From Ferdinandcohnia sp047238305 (GTDB lineage Bacteria; Bacillota; Bacilli; Bacillales; Bacillaceae_L): a DNA stretch of 64,000 nt. A program made the translations under genes and the position numbers. The DNA lies in the NCBI RefSeq assembly GCF_047238305.1, contig NZ_JBDFMO010000001.1:2790001-2854000 (forward strand). Reading direction: 5' to 3'. Below, in pieces: positions 47,773 through 57,421 of the stretch (the first letter of the stretch is position 1; every line of letters starts with the position of its first letter). The notes under the pieces were generated by a model that was not told the DNA's origin, searched no databases, and worked only from the letters and a program-made list of their open reading frames with translations.

Positions 47773-48768
47773 ATGACCGAAAATCGTCATCATGCATTGG
47801 GTTTAAGTGATGAAGCAGTTCTTGAAATGTATGAAACCATGCTGTTAGCAAGAAAAATTGATGAAAGAATGTGGTTATTAAACCGCGCCGGAAAAATTCC
47901 ATTTGTTATTTCCTGCCAAGGGCAAGAAGCAGCCCAAGTAGGCGCAGCCTTTGCACTTGACCGTGAAAAAGATTACGTATTGCCATATTACCGCGATATG
48001 GGAGTTGTTCTGACATTCGGAATGACAGCAAAGGAATTAATGTTATCTGGATTTGCGAAGGCAGAAGACCCGAATTCAGGTGGACGTCAAATGCCTGGTC
48101 ACTTTGGGCAAAAGAAAAATCGAATTGTAACAGGTTCATCTCCTGTAACAACTCAGGTTCCACATGCGGTAGGTGTTGCACTTGGGGGCAGAATGGAAGG
48201 AAAGGATCTAGTTACATTTGTGACGTTCGGAGAAGGTTCTTCGAATCAGGGAGATTTTCATGAAGGCGCGAATTTCGCAGCAGTTCATAAGCTACCAGTC
48301 ATCTTCATGTGTGAGAATAACAAATACGCTATATCTGTTCCTTATGAAAAGCAGGTAGCCTGCGAAAAAATTTCCGACCGTGCTATTGGGTACGGGATGC
48401 CAGGAGTAACGGTGAATGGAAATGACCCACTTGAAGTCTATAAAGCAGTTAAAGAAGCAGCTGATAGGGGTCGTCGTGGAGAAGGTCCTACCTTAGTTGA
48501 AACGGTCTCATATCGTTTAACGGCGCACTCTTCTGATGATGATGATCGTGCATATCGTGAGCAGGAAGAAGTGGCAGAAGCGAAAAAGAATGATCCAATT
48601 CTTTCTTTTGAAAATTATTTAAAGGAAATCGGAGTCTTAAATGATGAGAAGGAAAAGGAAATTGGAGAACGTATTGCGGGTCTAGTTAATGAAGCGACCG
48701 ATTATGCTGAAAATGCACCATATGCAGAGCCGGAATATGCTCTTAAACATGTATACGCGGAACAGTAA
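47773..48768 (+). CDS. bkdAA: Branched-chain 2-oxoacid dehydrogenase E1 alpha
   Basis: 331 residues. The ThDP-binding E1 alpha chain decarboxylates branched-chain 2-oxoacids. The ThDP motif FGEGSSNQGDFHEGANFAA...MCENNKYAIS and the phosphorylation-loop-like YRLTAHSSDDDDRAYR are present. GGGAGGTATTTTC precedes ATG 47773. bkdAB begins 12 bases after the stop. Confidence 0.96.
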   Translation: MTENRHHALGLSDEAVLEMYETMLLARKIDERMWLLNRAGKIPFVISCQGQEAAQVGAAFALDREKDYVLPYYRDMGVVLTFGMTAKELMLSGFAKAEDPNSGGRQMPGHFGQKKNRIVTGSSPVTTQVPHAVGVALGGRMEGKDLVTFVTFGEGSSNQGDFHEGANFAAVHKLPVIFMCENNKYAISVPYEKQVACEKISDRAIGYGMPGVTVNGNDPLEVYKAVKEAADRGRRGEGPTLVETVSYRLTAHSSDDDDRAYREQEEVAEAKKNDPILSFENYLKEIGVLNDEKEKEIGERIAGLVNEATDYAENAPYAEPEYALKHVYAEQ

Positions 48769-48780
48769 GGGGGAAATAGA

Positions 48781-49764
48781 ATGCCTGTAATTTCATATAT
48801 TGATGCTGTAACAATGGCAATTCGCGAAGAAATGGAACGAGATCCTAAAGTTTTTATTTTAGGTGAGGATGTAGGGAAAAAAGGCGGAGTATTTAAGGCA
48901 ACAAATGGACTTTATGAACAATTTGGCGAGCAACGCGTGATAGATACCCCTTTAGCTGAGTCGGCTATTGCAGGTGTTGGAATTGGGGCGGCCATGTATG
49001 GTATGCGACCTATTGCAGAGATGCAGTTTGCAGATTTTATTATGCCTGCTGTCAATCAGATTATCTCTGAAGCTGCAAAAACTCGATATCGTTCAAACAA
49101 TGATTGGAATTGCCCAATCACAATTAGAGCTCCTTATGGTGGGGGTGTACATGGAGCACTTTACCACTCGCAATCTGTAGAGGCAGTTTTTGCAAACCAA
49201 CCGGGATTGAAAATTGTGATGCCTTCTACCCCTTATGATGTAAAAGGCTTGCTGAAGGCCGCTATCCGTGATGAAGATCCAGTGTTATTTTTTGAACATA
49301 AACGTGCTTATCGCTTAATCAAGGGTGAAGTACCTGTAGACGATTATGTATTACCTATTGGTAAGGCAGATGTGAAGCGTGAGGGTGACGATATTACGGT
49401 TATCACGTACGGCTTATGTGTTCATTTTGCCTTACAAGCTGCAGAGCGTCTGGCGAAAGACGGAATTCAAACTCATATCCTTGACTTACGTACAGTATAT
49501 CCGCTAGATAAAGAAGCAATCATTGAAGCAGCTTCAAAAACGGGTAAAGTATTATTGGTAACGGAAGACAATAAAGAAGGAAGCATTATGGGTGAAGTTG
49601 CTGCCATCATTGCTGAAAACTGCTTATTCGATTTAGATGCACCAATTAAGCGACTTGCTGGTCCAGATGTACCTGCAATGCCATATGCACCAACGATGGA
49701 AAAATACTTTATGGTAAATCCGGATAAAGTAGAGAAAGCAATGAGAGAGCTAGCGGAATTCTAA
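48781..49764 (+). CDS. bkdAB: Branched-chain 2-oxoacid dehydrogenase E1 beta
   Basis: 327 residues of the transketolase-like beta chain (FILGEDVGKKGGVFKAT, DTPLAESAIAGVGIGAA, RAPYGGGVHGALYHSQS). It forms the alpha2beta2 E1 with BkdAA. AGGGGGAAATAG precedes ATG 48781. Confidence 0.96.
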   Translation: MPVISYIDAVTMAIREEMERDPKVFILGEDVGKKGGVFKATNGLYEQFGEQRVIDTPLAESAIAGVGIGAAMYGMRPIAEMQFADFIMPAVNQIISEAAKTRYRSNNDWNCPITIRAPYGGGVHGALYHSQSVEAVFANQPGLKIVMPSTPYDVKGLLKAAIRDEDPVLFFEHKRAYRLIKGEVPVDDYVLPIGKADVKREGDDITVITYGLCVHFALQAAERLAKDGIQTHILDLRTVYPLDKEAIIEAASKTGKVLLVTEDNKEGSIMGEVAAIIAENCLFDLDAPIKRLAGPDVPAMPYAPTMEKYFMVNPDKVEKAMRELAEF

Positions 49765-49793
49765 TTTGCTACTATACAGAGGAGGTTTTATGA

Positions 49794-51077
49794 GTGGCAA
49801 CTGAAAAAATAACAATGCCCCAGCTTGGTGAGAGTGTTACAGAGGGAACGATTAGTAAATGGCTTGTAGTAGTTGGGGATACCGTAAACAAATATGACCC
49901 CTTAGCTGAAGTAATGACAGATAAAGTAAATGCAGAGGTACCTTCCTCTTTTTCAGGGACAATAACAGAGCTTATTGCGGAAGAAGGAGAAACACTAGCA
50001 GTAGGTGAGGTGATTTGTGTCATTGAAACTGTTGGTGGTGGTACTGAACAAACGGCACCTCAAGAAACTGTAAAAGAAGAAACTCCTGAAAAGGCTGTAA
50101 ATGTGGCCGCTGAGCCAAACGATACTACGAAAAAATTACGATATTCACCTGCTGTTCTTAAGCTTTCACAGGAACATAATATTGATCTTACGCAAGTACA
50201 AGGAACAGGTGCAGGTGGAAGAATTACCCGTAAGGACCTTCAAAAATTAATCGAATCTGGACTGATTCCAACTGCTGGTCAGAAAGTTGAAAAAGTAGCA
50301 ACTCAAGCAACGAATCAGCTGGTTTCGAGTGTACAAACTACAAAGCAAACTCCAGCACCAACGGTACCTGTAACAGCTGGCGATGTTGAAATACCTGTAA
50401 CAGGTGTTCGAAAGGCGATTGCATCGAACATGCTTCGTAGTAAGCATGAGATTCCTCATGCTTGGACGATGGTTGAAGTGGATGCAACCAATATGGTTCA
50501 ATACAGAAATTCAATTAAAAATGATTTTAAACAAAAGGAAGGCTTCAATCTTACATTCTTTGCATTTTTCGTTAAAGCTGTCGCTCAAGCGCTTAAGGAG
50601 TTTCCACAAATCAATTCAATGTGGGCAGGAGATAAAATTATCCAGAAGAAGGATATTAATATTTCAATAGCGGTTGCCACAGAGGATGCTTTATTTGTAC
50701 CAGTCATTAAGAATGCGGATGAGAAATCAATTAAAGGTATTGCAAGAGACATCACCGAACTTGCTGCCAAAGTACGAGCTGGAAAACTATCTGCAGATGA
50801 TATGCAGGGTGGTACGTTCACAGTAAATAATACTGGTTCATTTGGCTCTGTTCAGTCAATGGGGATTATCAATTATCCGCAGGCGGCGATTTTACAGGTG
50901 GAATCCATCGTGCAACGACCAGTTATCATCGATGGCATGATTGCGGTTCGTCATATGGTGAATCTCTGTATGTCACTTGACCATCGTGTGTTGGATGGCC
51001 TTGTTTGCGGACGCTTCCTAGCACGAGTAAAGGAAATCATCGAGACTACTTCTAAAGAAAATACATCTATTTACTAA
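49794..51077 (+). CDS. bkdB: Branched-chain 2-oxoacid dehydrogenase E2 (lipoamide acyltransferase)
   Basis: 427 residues: one lipoyl domain (1-80) with the modified lysine K44 in VMTDKVNAEV, a linker, the E1/E3-binding domain (about 113-150, YSPAVLKLSQEHNIDLTQVQG), a flexible linker, and the catalytic domain with H397 in SLDHRVLDG. It forms the core of the complex and depends on lipoate made through LipM. GTG 49794 follows GAGGAGG at eight bases; ATG 49790 is out of frame. Confidence 0.96.
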   Translation: MATEKITMPQLGESVTEGTISKWLVVVGDTVNKYDPLAEVMTDKVNAEVPSSFSGTITELIAEEGETLAVGEVICVIETVGGGTEQTAPQETVKEETPEKAVNVAAEPNDTTKKLRYSPAVLKLSQEHNIDLTQVQGTGAGGRITRKDLQKLIESGLIPTAGQKVEKVATQATNQLVSSVQTTKQTPAPTVPVTAGDVEIPVTGVRKAIASNMLRSKHEIPHAWTMVEVDATNMVQYRNSIKNDFKQKEGFNLTFFAFFVKAVAQALKEFPQINSMWAGDKIIQKKDINISIAVATEDALFVPVIKNADEKSIKGIARDITELAAKVRAGKLSADDMQGGTFTVNNTGSFGSVQSMGIINYPQAAILQVESIVQRPVIIDGMIAVRHMVNLCMSLDHRVLDGLVCGRFLARVKEIIETTSKENTSIY

Positions 51078-51105
51078 AGACATTGCCTATGCAGTGTCTT
51101 TTTTT
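51076..51105 (+). terminator. bkd operon terminator
   Basis: AAGACATTGC CTAT GCAGTGTCTT stem-loop with TTTTTTT tail at the bkdB stop. Confidence 0.9.
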
Positions 51106-51116
51106 ATGGGAAGAAA

Positions 51117-51222
51117 GCGGTAAACGCTAGAACGGAATAAGAAGAGAGTATGTAGCGCAAGGGTGTTCTAGAGGTACACGCTACCGCGAAATAAAAAAGG
51201 AACATGCCCCATGACCTTTTTT
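51117..51222. other. Structured intergenic element with competing hairpins
   Basis: GCGGTA (51117) can pair with TACCGC (51182-51187), and GCTAGAAC (51126) with GTTCTAG (51165-51171). Alternatively GTAGCG (51152-51157) pairs with CGCTAC (51179-51184). A terminator-like AAAAAAGG...CCTTTTTT hairpin follows (51193-51222). Whether it is an RNA or a repeat is unknown. Confidence 0.5.
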
Positions 51223-51239
51223 AATCTTCCATCTATTCA

Positions 51240-51288
51240 TTGCGACAACCCGGCTTATATACTAAAATTAAAAGTGAAAACGATTTCG
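51240..51288 (+). promoter_or_regulatory. mutAB-meaB promoter with cre-like site
   Basis: TTGCGA (51240-51245), a 17-base spacer and TAAAAT (51263-51268). TGAAAACGATTTCG at 51275-51288 matches the CcpA cre consensus TGWNANCGNTNWCA at all but the last base and lies at the expected transcription start, a position typical of catabolite repression. Confidence 0.6.
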
Positions 51289-51305
51289 AAAGAGGGGGAA
51301 GCCTT

Positions 51306-53216
51306 GTGACGAAACAATCGAAAGAATTTCAGAATATTACCTTTCCGTCCATAGATTACGAGACATGGAAACAAGAAGCAGAAAAATCATTAAAAGGAAA
51401 ACCCATTGAAAAATTACATAAACAAACCTATGAAAAAATCACACTGAAACCGATTTATACGATGAAAGATGTTCAGGAAATACCGTTTCTACACGATATG
51501 CCTGGTGAAGGATCAAGAGTGCGTGGCTCAAAACGTACAGGTTATCTGAATCAATCGTGGCATGTTAGTCAGGAAATGGACATAAAAATGCCTGAGGATT
51601 TTAACCCTGTAATAAAGGACGCCCTTCAAAACGGTCAAACAATGATCCATTTTACATTGCAACCACAAAATTGCCCGGGTGAGGGACTCGCATTACATAC
51701 AGAAGAAGATATCGAAAAAGCATTCAACGGAATTTCACTGGCTAAAACGCCTGTCCTAATTGATGCTCAAACCGATTTGTTAGCATTTTTATCACTTATC
51801 AATTCATACGCAAAAACAGATTCTCTAACTGGAACAATCGGTATGGACCCACTTGGGCTATTAGTGGAAAAAGGCCAGTTATCAATGGAACCAGAAGCTG
51901 CGTATGACCAATTAGCAGAATCCGTAAAATGGGTGATGGAAAAACAACCAAAGTTAAGGACAATTCTTGTAAAAGGTGAACCCTACCATAATGGTGGTGC
52001 AAATGCAGTTCAGGAACTTGCTTTTACAATAGGTACTGCCATTGAATATATGAGTGAATTACTAGATAGAGGGCTTACTGTTGACCAAATTGCCTCACGA
52101 ATAACATTTTCTTTTTCAATTGGTTCCAATGTTTTTATGGAAATCGCTAAATTAAGAGCTGCCAAAATTCTTTGGACGACCATCATTGAAGCATATGGAG
52201 GAAATGAAGATTCTTGTAAAATGAACATCCATGCAAGAACATCTGCATTTACGAAAACGATTTATGACCCATATGTTAATATGTTGCGTTCGACAATAGA
52301 AGCATTTTCTGCAATTGTAGGTGGAATTGATAGTCTTCATGTTTCATCATTTGATGAACCAATCAAAGCCACAGATTCATTTTCAAGAAGGATTGCAAGA
52401 AATACACAATCGATTCTACGCGAGGAATCCTTCCTAAATAAGGTGATCGATCCTGCGGGTGGTTCATGGTATGTGGAAACTTTGACAAATGAACTGGCAG
52501 AAAAAGCATGGGTGTTGGTAAAAGATATTGAATCACAGGGTGGAATGCTTGACGCGTTGAGAGAGGGTATTGTTCAAGAAAGCATTTCGTCCGTTTTACA
52601 AGAAAGACAAAAAAAGGTGAACCGTCGAAAAGAAAAAATAGTCGGTACGAATAAGTATGCGAATATCCAGGAAAAGCCAATACCATACACCAAAACAATA
52701 GCCACCTATGAAAGTAATGACGCAGTTGTTTCAATCAAACGAATATCACCGATAAGAATTTCAGAAAGCTTTGAGAAACTTCGACAAGCATCTGAGCAGT
52801 ATCTTCAAACTTCTGGTAAGCGACCTAAAGTCGGTTTAATAAATTTAGGCCCTATCCCAGAACATAAGCCTAGAGCGGATTTTATTACAGGATTTTTTGA
52901 AGCAGGTGGCTTCCAGGTCGTGAAAAACAAAGAAGGGTACGTAACGGCAGGAGATGTGATTGAAGGCGCAAAAACAATGAATCTAACAACCTATATTATT
53001 TGTGGAAAAGATGACTCTTACAAGGAAATGGTCACTGAAATATGCGATGAATTTAAAAAAACGACCCCAGATATTAAATTGTTTTTAGCAGGTAAACAAG
53101 AAAATGAAGAATTCTATCGAAACGTAGGAATAAATGACTTTATCCATATTGGTACGGATTGTTTTGCGTTTTTACATCACTTACAACAAGAAATGGGGGT
53201 GCACTCCCATGGCTAA
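51306..53216 (+). CDS. mutA: Methylmalonyl-CoA mutase small (beta) subunit
   Basis: 636 residues. The TIM-barrel and a degenerate B12-like C-terminal domain are present, but the DxHxxG cobalamin loop is missing (RPKVGLINLGPIPEHKPRADF in its place), as known for the non-catalytic subunit of heterodimeric mutases. GTG 51306 is six bases after AGAGGGGG. The last codons overlap mutB by 8 bases. The gene is not in this place in B. subtilis; it lies between bkdB and brxB in the propionyl-CoA-producing context. Confidence 0.93.
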   Translation: MTKQSKEFQNITFPSIDYETWKQEAEKSLKGKPIEKLHKQTYEKITLKPIYTMKDVQEIPFLHDMPGEGSRVRGSKRTGYLNQSWHVSQEMDIKMPEDFNPVIKDALQNGQTMIHFTLQPQNCPGEGLALHTEEDIEKAFNGISLAKTPVLIDAQTDLLAFLSLINSYAKTDSLTGTIGMDPLGLLVEKGQLSMEPEAAYDQLAESVKWVMEKQPKLRTILVKGEPYHNGGANAVQELAFTIGTAIEYMSELLDRGLTVDQIASRITFSFSIGSNVFMEIAKLRAAKILWTTIIEAYGGNEDSCKMNIHARTSAFTKTIYDPYVNMLRSTIEAFSAIVGGIDSLHVSSFDEPIKATDSFSRRIARNTQSILREESFLNKVIDPAGGSWYVETLTNELAEKAWVLVKDIESQGGMLDALREGIVQESISSVLQERQKKVNRRKEKIVGTNKYANIQEKPIPYTKTIATYESNDAVVSIKRISPIRISESFEKLRQASEQYLQTSGKRPKVGLINLGPIPEHKPRADFITGFFEAGGFQVVKNKEGYVTAGDVIEGAKTMNLTTYIICGKDDSYKEMVTEICDEFKKTTPDIKLFLAGKQENEEFYRNVGINDFIHIGTDCFAFLHHLQQEMGVHSHG

Positions 53217-55407
53217 AAGACTTGATCTCTCCAAAGTAAAGTTAAAAAAATCTGATACATCATCCTCTCCTGAAAAATGGCGTGAAAAAGTAGAAGAAGA
53301 GATTACGCAATCAATTGAAGATTTGCTATTTGAAACGAACGAACAGATTGCTGTAAGACCTTTATATACTGAGGAAGACATGGATGGGATGACACATCTA
53401 GATTACATGCCTGGTATTCCTCCGTTTTTACGTGGACCCTATCCAACGATGTATGTAAACCGACCTTGGACTGTTCGACAATATGCTGGTTTTTCCACAG
53501 CAGAGGAAAGTAATGCTTTCTACCGGCGTAACCTAGCGATGGGGCAAAAGGGGCTATCCGTTGCGTTTGATTTAGCTACCCACCGTGGCTATGATTCGGA
53601 TCATCCTCGTGTTGTTGGTGATGTCGGGAAGGCTGGGGTTGCGATTGATTCAATCCTAGATATGAAAACATTATTTAATGGAATTCCACTCGATCAAATG
53701 AGTGTTTCGATGACGATGAATGGTGCAGTACTTCCGATAATGGCGTTTTATATTGTAACGGCAGAGGAGCAGGGTGTCTCTCCTGAAAAACTGTCTGGAA
53801 CGATTCAAAATGATATTTTAAAAGAGTATATGGTGAGAAATACTTATATTTACCCACCAGAAACCTCTATGCGAATTATTTCAGATATTTTTGAGTACAC
53901 GTCAAAAAACATGCCAAAGTTCAATAGCATAAGTATTTCTGGGTATCATATGCAGGAAGCAGGTGCACCTGCAGATCTTGAATTAGCCTATACATTAGCT
54001 GACGGTTTGGAATATGTTCGAACGGGTATTGCGAAGGGGATTGATATTGATTCCTTTGCTCCTAGATTATCCTTTTTCTGGGCAATCGGTATGAACTATT
54101 TTATGGAGGTAGCGAAGCTAAGGGCAGCTCGACTTATTTGGGCCCAAATGATGAAAGCTTTCAATCCTAAAAATCCAAAATCACTTGCGTTAAGAACTCA
54201 TTCACAGACTTCAGGTTGGAGCTTGACAGAGCAGGATCCATTCAATAATGTGACAAGAACATGTATTGAGGCATTGGCAGCCGCATCGGGTCATACGCAG
54301 TCCTTGCATACGAATGCACTTGATGAAGCAATCGCACTTCCGACTGATTTTTCTGCTCGAATTGCACGAAATACACAGCTCTATTTACAGGATGAAACAG
54401 GTATTTGTAATGTGATTGACCCGTGGGGTGGCTCATATTATGTAGAGACACTAACGAAGGAGCTCATGGAGCGGGCTTGGAAGCATATCGAGGAAATTGA
54501 GGCACTTGGTGGAATGACTAAAGCAATTGAAACGGGTCTTCCGAAAATGAGAATTGAAGAAGCGGCGGCGAGACGTCAGGCAAGAATTGATTCTGGTAAA
54601 GAAACGATTATAGGTGTCAATAAATATCGTTTACAAAAAGAAGACCCAATCGATATTTTAGACATTGACAATACAGCTGTTCGACTCAAACAACTTGAAA
54701 GACTCAGTGAATTAAAGGCTACACGTGATGATGGAAAAGTGGAAGAGGCGTTGGTTGCCATTACGAATGCGGTTGAAACAGGTAATGGAAATCTGTTGGA
54801 ACTAGCGGTTAATGCCGCAAGAGTTCGTGCAACGCTCGGTGAGATTTCAAATGCCGTTGAAAAAGCCTCAACACGCCACAAAGCTGTCATTCGTTCAATT
54901 AGTGGAATTTATAGCTCAGAATATTCAAATGAGGAAGAAATTATGAATGTGAAGAAGATGACAGATGAGTTTTTGGAAAATGAAGGAAGACGCCCGAGGA
55001 TTTTAATTGCGAAAATGGGGCAGGATGGACATGACCGTGGAGCAAAGGTTATAGCTACTGCTTTTGCAGACCTTGGTTTTGATGTTGATATTGGACCATT
55101 GTTTCAAACACCAGAAGAAACCGCTATTCAAGCTGTAGAAAATGATGTACATGTTGTTGGAATGAGTTCACTTGCGGCGGGTCATAAAACATTACTTCCA
55201 CAGTTAATTGAAGAGCTGAGGAAATTGGGGCGAGAAGATATACTTGTAATTGTTGGTGGAGTCATCCCTGCACAAGATTATGATTACTTAAAAGAGCAAG
55301 GAGCTGCAGCAATTTTTGGACCGGGTACAGTAATTCCAGTGGCTGCACAAAAAGTAATCGAAGAAATTTATCTACGCCTCGGATATGAGGAAGAAGGCAA
55401 TGACTAA
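53209..55407 (+). CDS. mutB: Methylmalonyl-CoA mutase large (alpha) subunit
   Basis: A 732-residue catalytic subunit, converting methylmalonyl-CoA to succinyl-CoA with adenosylcobalamin. N-terminal barrel to about residue 540; C-terminal cobalamin domain with DGHDRG, H608 being the base-off cobalt ligand, followed by GMSSLAAGHKT and VGGVIPAQDY. GGGGGTG precedes ATG 53209, which overlaps mutA. It overlaps meaB by another 8 bases. Confidence 0.97.
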   Translation: MAKRLDLSKVKLKKSDTSSSPEKWREKVEEEITQSIEDLLFETNEQIAVRPLYTEEDMDGMTHLDYMPGIPPFLRGPYPTMYVNRPWTVRQYAGFSTAEESNAFYRRNLAMGQKGLSVAFDLATHRGYDSDHPRVVGDVGKAGVAIDSILDMKTLFNGIPLDQMSVSMTMNGAVLPIMAFYIVTAEEQGVSPEKLSGTIQNDILKEYMVRNTYIYPPETSMRIISDIFEYTSKNMPKFNSISISGYHMQEAGAPADLELAYTLADGLEYVRTGIAKGIDIDSFAPRLSFFWAIGMNYFMEVAKLRAARLIWAQMMKAFNPKNPKSLALRTHSQTSGWSLTEQDPFNNVTRTCIEALAAASGHTQSLHTNALDEAIALPTDFSARIARNTQLYLQDETGICNVIDPWGGSYYVETLTKELMERAWKHIEEIEALGGMTKAIETGLPKMRIEEAAARRQARIDSGKETIIGVNKYRLQKEDPIDILDIDNTAVRLKQLERLSELKATRDDGKVEEALVAITNAVETGNGNLLELAVNAARVRATLGEISNAVEKASTRHKAVIRSISGIYSSEYSNEEEIMNVKKMTDEFLENEGRRPRILIAKMGQDGHDRGAKVIATAFADLGFDVDIGPLFQTPEETAIQAVENDVHVVGMSSLAAGHKTLLPQLIEELRKLGREDILVIVGGVIPAQDYDYLKEQGAAAIFGPGTVIPVAAQKVIEEIYLRLGYEEEGND

Positions 55408-56503
55408 TAATAAAAAGAAACCTGAATGGGTTCCTGAAAATGCCTCTGATGGCTTTACATCTGAAATTGTGAAGGGTGTAGAGCAAAATAGCACTTCTGG
55501 AAGTGCACGTAAATTTGTGAAGAAGAAGGGGCGCACAACTGAAGAGTATGTAGAGGGTATACGAAGTGGTAATCGTACAATTCTTGCCCAAGCAATAACT
55601 CTTGTTGAGAGCAACGCAAAACGTCATGAAGACCAGGCACAAGCAGTTATTAATGAAATTCTTCCATACACCGGAAACTCGATACGGATAGGTATCACGG
55701 GAGTACCGGGTGCGGGAAAAAGTACATTTATCGAGAGCTTTGGTTCTCATTTATGTGAACAAGGACATCGCGTTGCGGTTTTAGCTGTTGACCCGAGTAG
55801 TAGTATAACAGGTGGTAGTATACTAGGCGATAAAACAAGAATGGAGACTCTAACCAGGAATAAAAATGCTTTTATACGTCCATCACCTTCGGGGGGAACC
55901 CTTGGTGGGGTCAATCGTAAAACGAGGGAAACCATTTTACTTTGTGAAGCTGCTGGGTTTGATGTGATTCTTGTTGAAACGATTGGTGTTGGTCAAAGTG
56001 AAGTAGTGGTACGTAGTATGGTGGATTTTTTCCTTCTTCTTGTGTTAACTGGCGCAGGGGACGAATTACAAGGCATGAAAAAAGGAGTAATGGAGCTTGC
56101 GGATGCCATATTGATCAATAAAGCGGATGGTGATAATCGACAGAGAGCAAAAATTGCTCGCGCTGAATACAATCGAATACTCCACTATCTTCAGCCTGCA
56201 ACGAAAGGATGGGCTTCGAAAGCTTATACAGCTTCCGCACTTTATCATGAAGGAATGGAAGAAATATGGAAAATCATCCTGCGATTTGTTGAGACTACGA
56301 AAGAATCTGGTGCATTTACAGAGCGAAGGAACGCTCAAACAAAGGATTGGATTCATGCCATGATAAAGGATTATCTTGAAACAAGCTTTTTTACCCACCC
56401 ATCCATAAAAACAAAGCTCCCAACACTTGAAAATAAGGTCGTACAGGGAGATTTGAATGTTACAACGGCTGTGAAGGAATTAATTGAGCTTTTTGAAGCA
56501 TAA
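55400..56503 (+). CDS. meaB: Mutase-associated G-protein chaperone MeaB
   Basis: A 367-residue GTPase that protects methylmalonyl-CoA mutase and gates adenosylcobalamin loading. P-loop GVPGAGKS (101-108), switch region VDPSSSITGGSILGDKTRM, ETIGVGQSE and base-recognition NKADGD. The start is placed at ATG 55400 behind GAGGAAGAAGG; ATG 55385 is possible but overlaps mutB more. Coupled to mutB, so stoichiometric expression is likely. Confidence 0.95.
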   Translation: MTNNKKKPEWVPENASDGFTSEIVKGVEQNSTSGSARKFVKKKGRTTEEYVEGIRSGNRTILAQAITLVESNAKRHEDQAQAVINEILPYTGNSIRIGITGVPGAGKSTFIESFGSHLCEQGHRVAVLAVDPSSSITGGSILGDKTRMETLTRNKNAFIRPSPSGGTLGGVNRKTRETILLCEAAGFDVILVETIGVGQSEVVVRSMVDFFLLLVLTGAGDELQGMKKGVMELADAILINKADGDNRQRAKIARAEYNRILHYLQPATKGWASKAYTASALYHEGMEEIWKIILRFVETTKESGAFTERRNAQTKDWIHAMIKDYLETSFFTHPSIKTKLPTLENKVVQGDLNVTTAVKELIELFEA

Positions 56504-56507
56504 AAAA

Positions 56508-56531
56508 GAAGGAGTGCATTCGCTCTCCTTC
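56508..56531. terminator. Hairpin after meaB, weak terminator
   Basis: GAAGGAG TGCATTCGCT CTCCTTC stem-loop just after the meaB stop. There is no T run on the + strand, but an A run precedes it, so it would work better for minus-strand transcripts. Confidence 0.4.
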
Positions 56532-56690
56532 CATCTAGGGAGTTTAGGGGTATGATCTAGATGTATTACTAGAATACCCGGATATTTATTTTTTAAACGT
56601 TCATTTAAGTTCCTTAAATTTGAAAAAACATGATGTAAATTGATATTATAAAAAATAGGAAGATATTTTTCTTTAGGAGGAGTGTTTAAA

Positions 56691-57128
56691 ATGGAAATAG
56701 ATTTCAATCTGTTTATGAATGATATAGTACAAACAGCTAGAAAAGAAATAACTGATGCTGGATATCAAGAATTAAAAACACCTGAAGAGGTGGATGAAGT
56801 ATTAAATCGTAAGGGTACAACTTTAGTGATGGTTAATTCTGTTTGTGGTTGTGCAGGTGGAATTGCAAGACCAGCAGCAGCACATTCGATCCATTATGAT
56901 AAGCGCCCAGATCAATTAGTAACAGTATTTGCAGGGCAAGATAAAGCAGCAACAGAAAAAGCAAGATCATATTTTGAAGGTTATCCGCCATCATCTCCAT
57001 CATTTGCATTATTAAAAGATGGAAAAATTGTTAAAATGATTGAACGTCATGAAATCGAAGGACATGAGCCAATGGATGTCATCACTAAATTACAAGAAAC
57101 CTTTGAAGAATATTGTGAAGAAGTTTAA
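56691..57128 (+). CDS. brxB: Bacilliredoxin BrxB
   Basis: 145 residues of the DUF1094/bacilliredoxin family. The CGC active site is C52-G-C54 (NSVCGCAGG). It removes bacillithiol from S-bacillithiolated proteins during redox stress. TTAGGAGGAG precedes ATG 56691. In B. subtilis (yqiW) it lies downstream of bkdB; here mutAB-meaB is between them. Confidence 0.95.
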   Translation: MEIDFNLFMNDIVQTARKEITDAGYQELKTPEEVDEVLNRKGTTLVMVNSVCGCAGGIARPAAAHSIHYDKRPDQLVTVFAGQDKAATEKARSYFEGYPPSSPSFALLKDGKIVKMIERHEIEGHEPMDVITKLQETFEEYCEEV

Positions 57129-57153
57129 GAGGCCTTTTAGGCTTCTTTTTTTG
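57128..57153 (+). terminator. brxB terminator
   Basis: AGAGGCC TTTTA GGCTTCT stem-loop and TTTTTT tail. Confidence 0.82.
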
Positions 57154-57347
57154 TCTTAAATTATGCATATTGGGTTGAATACTTTATCGCTTTTTACTTT
57201 AATTGTTTATATCAGTAAAGTATTAAATGATGATTACACTAAAATAAACACTAAATTTACCCTCTAAAATCCCTTGTAAGCAGAATAAATTGTAAACATT
57301 ACGCAAATGATAGAATTATTAATCAATTATTATTTTTAAAAAACATA

Positions 57348-57375
57348 TTGTATATTTATGCAGATGTGTTAAAAT
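57348..57375 (+). promoter_or_regulatory. Likely artPQR promoter
   Basis: TTGTAT (57348-57353), a 16-base spacer and TAAAAT (57370-57375), 46 bases before artP. The rest of the 290-base gap after brxB is A+T-rich with nothing else recognised. Confidence 0.5.
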
Positions 57376-57421
57376 ACATTTTATCGAATAATTATAAATA
57401 ACGTCTTAGGGGGAAAACATA

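Noticed and set aside
51240..51305. mutA start at 51240
   Set aside because: The extra codons overlap the promoter and cre-like site; GTG 51306 has a proper ribosome site.
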